Assembly: GCF_001509475.1 (NCBI RefSeq)
Contig: NZ_LLZG01000366.1
Span: 1 to 56,265 of the forward strand
Direction of reading: 5' to 3'
From: Streptomyces regalis
Lineage (GTDB): Bacteria > Actinomycetota > Actinomycetes > Streptomycetales > Streptomycetaceae
Length of the DNA stretch: 56,265 nucleotides
Of this stretch, positions 54,506 to 56,265 are shown piece by piece. A program made the translations under genes and the position numbers. Every line of letters starts with the position of its first letter. Position 1 is the stretch's first letter. The notes beneath the pieces are model-generated. The model made no database searches. It saw only the letters and a program-made list of their open reading frames with translations, and had not been told where the DNA came from.

Positions 54506-56265
54506 ATGGTGACGACACGTGCAACCGCCGAGGACAGACCCGATCGATCCGACCGTTCCGCCGTGCGTACGCTGCTGCGCCTGTGGCCGTATGTACGGCC
54601 CGTGCGCGTGCGGTTGTTCACCGCCGCGTTCGTGGCGGTCGTCGCCTCCTGTCTGACGCTGGTCTTTCCGCTCGTCCTGAAGTGGATGGTGGACGGGCCC
54701 GTCGCCGACCGGGATCCGGCGGGGGTGTGGCTCGGGGCGCTGTACCTGCTGCTGCTCGGCTTCGCGGAGGCGTTGCTGTTCGGGCTGCGGCGGTGGCTCG
54801 TGGCGCGGCCGCTGGCGGGGGTCGAGGCGGGGATGCGGGCGGATCTGTACCGGCATCTGCAGCGGCTTCCGGTGGCGTTCCACGACCGGTGGGGGTCGGG
54901 GCAGTTGCTGTCGCGGGGCACGACCGATCTGATGCTGCTGCGGATGTTCCTCGCCTTCCCGTTGACGTTTCTGCTGGTCAACAGCGTGACGATCCTCGTC
55001 GGCGTGATCATCATGCTGCTCCAGGACTGGACGCTGGGGCTGGTGATCCTGATCCCTGCCGTGCCCGTGATGGTCACCTGCGTGGTCTTCGAGAAGCGGT
55101 ACGCCACGGTGGCGCGCCGCGCGCAGGACCAGGTCGGCGATCTGACGACGGTCGTCGAGGAGAGCGTGCTCGGGATCCGGATCATCAAGGGGTTCGGGCG
55201 GCACCGCAGTCAGGCACTGGCGTTCCGGGAGCTGTCACGGACGCTGCGTGGCACGGAGCTGCGCAAGGCCCGTCTGCTGGCGACGATCTGGGGCGTCATC
55301 GTCACGCTGCCCGAGGTGGCCATCGGGGCGGCGCTGGTGCTGGGCACCGTGCAGGTGGCGGACGGGGAGTTGTCGGCGGGGACGCTGGTGGCGTTCTTGT
55401 CGACCGCGCTCGCGCTGCGCTGGCCCGTGGACTCGATCGGCTTCCTGCTGGCGATGAGCCAGGAGGCGGCGACGGCTACGGAGCGGTACTTCGAGGTCAT
55501 GGACGAAACGCCGGAGCCGGAAGCGCCCCAAAGCGGCGCGGGGCTGCAATCGATGTGCGGCTACCGCCGAGCGGGCGCGACCAGCCCCGCACAACCCGCA
55601 GCGGACAACGATGGAATCCGCTTCCACAACGTCCGGTTCCGCTATCCCGACGCCCCCGCCGACTCCCCGCCCATCCTCGACCACATCGACTTCCACATCC
55701 GCCCCGGCGAGTCCATGGCCCTCGTAGGCGCGACAGGCAGCGGCAAAACGACCCTCACCGCCCTCGTCCCCCGTCTCCACGAGGTGACGTCCGGCCGCAT
55801 CACCCTCGACGGCCAGGACATCTCCGCGATGCCGAGGGAAACGCTGCGCGAACTCGTGGCCGTCGCCTTCGAGGAGCCCACCCTCTTCTCTGCGAGCGTC
55901 GCGGACAACGTTCTCATGGGGGCCGCGGACGGGGCGGGAGAGCCCGAGTTGGAGCGGGCGCTCGGCGTCGCGCAGGCCGGCTTCGCGCACGCCCTGCCGC
56001 ACGGGACCGGGACCCAGGTCGGCGAGCAGGGCCTCAGCCTCTCCGGCGGGCAGCGGCAGCGGCTGGCGCTCGCCCGGGCGGTCGTCGGCCGACCCAGGTT
56101 CCTCGTCCTCGACGACCCCCTGTCCGCCCTCGACGTGCACACCGAGGCCGCCGTCGAAGCCGCCCTGCGCGACGTACTCGCCCAGACCACCGCCCTCATC
56201 GTCGCCCACCGCCCCTCCACCGTGCTCCTCGCAGACCGCGTCGCCCTGCTCTCCAGCGGCCGTAT
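54506..56265 (+). CDS. ABC exporter, fused permease-ATPase (partial, runs off the window)
   Basis: The frame is open from ATG 54506 to the window end, 586 codons. An N-terminal six-helix exporter domain (LWPYVRPVRVRLFTAAFVAV first) is followed by an ATPase with Walker A LVGATGSGKTTL, Q-loop AFEEPTLF, signature LSLSGGQRQRLA, Walker B FLVLDDPLSALD and H-loop IVAHRPS. Between the domains (55535-55604) lies an in-frame Streptomyces extragenic-type repeat adding about 25 residues (GLQSMCGYRRAGATSPAQPA). The transporter probably works as a hetero- or homodimer. The C-terminal end is not in the window. Confidence 0.92.
   Translation, partial: MVTTRATAEDRPDRSDRSAVRTLLRLWPYVRPVRVRLFTAAFVAVVASCLTLVFPLVLKWMVDGPVADRDPAGVWLGALYLLLLGFAEALLFGLRRWLVARPLAGVEAGMRADLYRHLQRLPVAFHDRWGSGQLLSRGTTDLMLLRMFLAFPLTFLLVNSVTILVGVIIMLLQDWTLGLVILIPAVPVMVTCVVFEKRYATVARRAQDQVGDLTTVVEESVLGIRIIKGFGRHRSQALAFRELSRTLRGTELRKARLLATIWGVIVTLPEVAIGAALVLGTVQVADGELSAGTLVAFLSTALALRWPVDSIGFLLAMSQEAATATERYFEVMDETPEPEAPQSGAGLQSMCGYRRAGATSPAQPAADNDGIRFHNVRFRYPDAPADSPPILDHIDFHIRPGESMALVGATGSGKTTLTALVPRLHEVTSGRITLDGQDISAMPRETLRELVAVAFEEPTLFSASVADNVLMGAADGAGEPELERALGVAQAGFAHALPHGTGTQVGEQGLSLSGGQRQRLALARAVVGRPRFLVLDDPLSALDVHTEAAVEAALRDVLAQTTALIVAHRPSTVLLADRVALLSSGR
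55535..55604 (+). repeat. Extragenic-type repeat inserted within a coding sequence
   Basis: The core GGGCTGCAATCGATGTGCGG, then CTACCGCCG and GCGCGACCAGCCCCG, matches the repeat at 19090-19176 in reverse orientation and is normally intergenic in Streptomyces. Here it is in frame in the linker of the ABC exporter gene and creates no stop. Confidence 0.7.

Overview
The window is high-GC chromosomal DNA of a Streptomyces species. Codon bias, GTG/TTG starts, purine-rich ribosome sites, GTGA/ATGA overlaps and Streptomyces extragenic repeats all fit. The backbone (glyA, sdaA; later a ScARP-like toxin, a beta-propeller lipoprotein, enoyl-CoA hydratase, two L,D-transpeptidases and glgX) looks like the sdaA/SCO546x neighbourhood of S. 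coelicolor from memory; no search was run.

Region 1 (1-1742): end of glyA, a hairpin, and sdaA. Region 2 (about 1743-17606) is an inserted island. The last 69 bases of sdaA plus 37 bases downstream recur as a diverged direct repeat 15,970 bases to the right (1637-1742 and 17607-17712), and both inner flanks carry the same short arm-like repeats. The island's left end is a graveyard: an AbiEi-type antitoxin remnant runs into a pabA/pabB remnant, then into the 3' part of a class II DAHP synthase, then a truncated IS110. Its centre (5389-16008) is an intact-looking, tightly coupled operon. It encodes four heptose-phosphate enzymes (GmhA, GmhB, HddC, HddA), an SDR lacking the catalytic Tyr, a Nudix hydrolase, two ATP-grasp ligases, an MFS exporter, a GNAT/FemAB-like transferase, an argininosuccinate-synthase-like enzyme and a 110-residue orphan. 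I infer a pathway to a heptose-derived, peptide-like metabolite of unknown structure. The right end has a decayed IS1182-like element and the 3' half of a tRNA-Thr(CGU) gene.

Region 3 (17927-32307) is a second biosynthetic locus with a valanimycin-like logic: VlmH-like N-hydroxylase (acyl-CoA dehydrogenase fold), flavin reductase, VlmB-like di-iron protein and a VlmA-like tRNA-dependent aminoacyltransferase. It also has a thioester reductase, an aminotransferase and a desaturase that could make an (unsaturated) alkylamine, plus a methyltransferase, a polytopic membrane protein, a UbiB-type kinase and an ECF sigma factor. I infer an aliphatic azoxy (N-N bonded) product. Left-hand genes run rightward and right-hand genes leftward, converging on a strong hairpin at 23890-23931.

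Region 4 (32602-56265) is mostly ordinary chromosome: SDR, GH25 lysozyme, MOSC protein, EF-hand protein, MerR and ArsR regulators, GNAT, ScARP-like secreted DNA ADP-ribosyltransferase, lipoprotein, L,D-transpeptidases, GlgX, DinB protein, MFS and ABC transporters. It is dotted with decayed loci: a TPR regulator end, a quinone-reductase/AraC deletion scar, an APC permease, a Tn3 end, an IS5-type element, and an ABC permease/response-regulator deletion scar. An ABC exporter runs off the right edge. No rRNA, complete tRNA or CRISPR array was seen.
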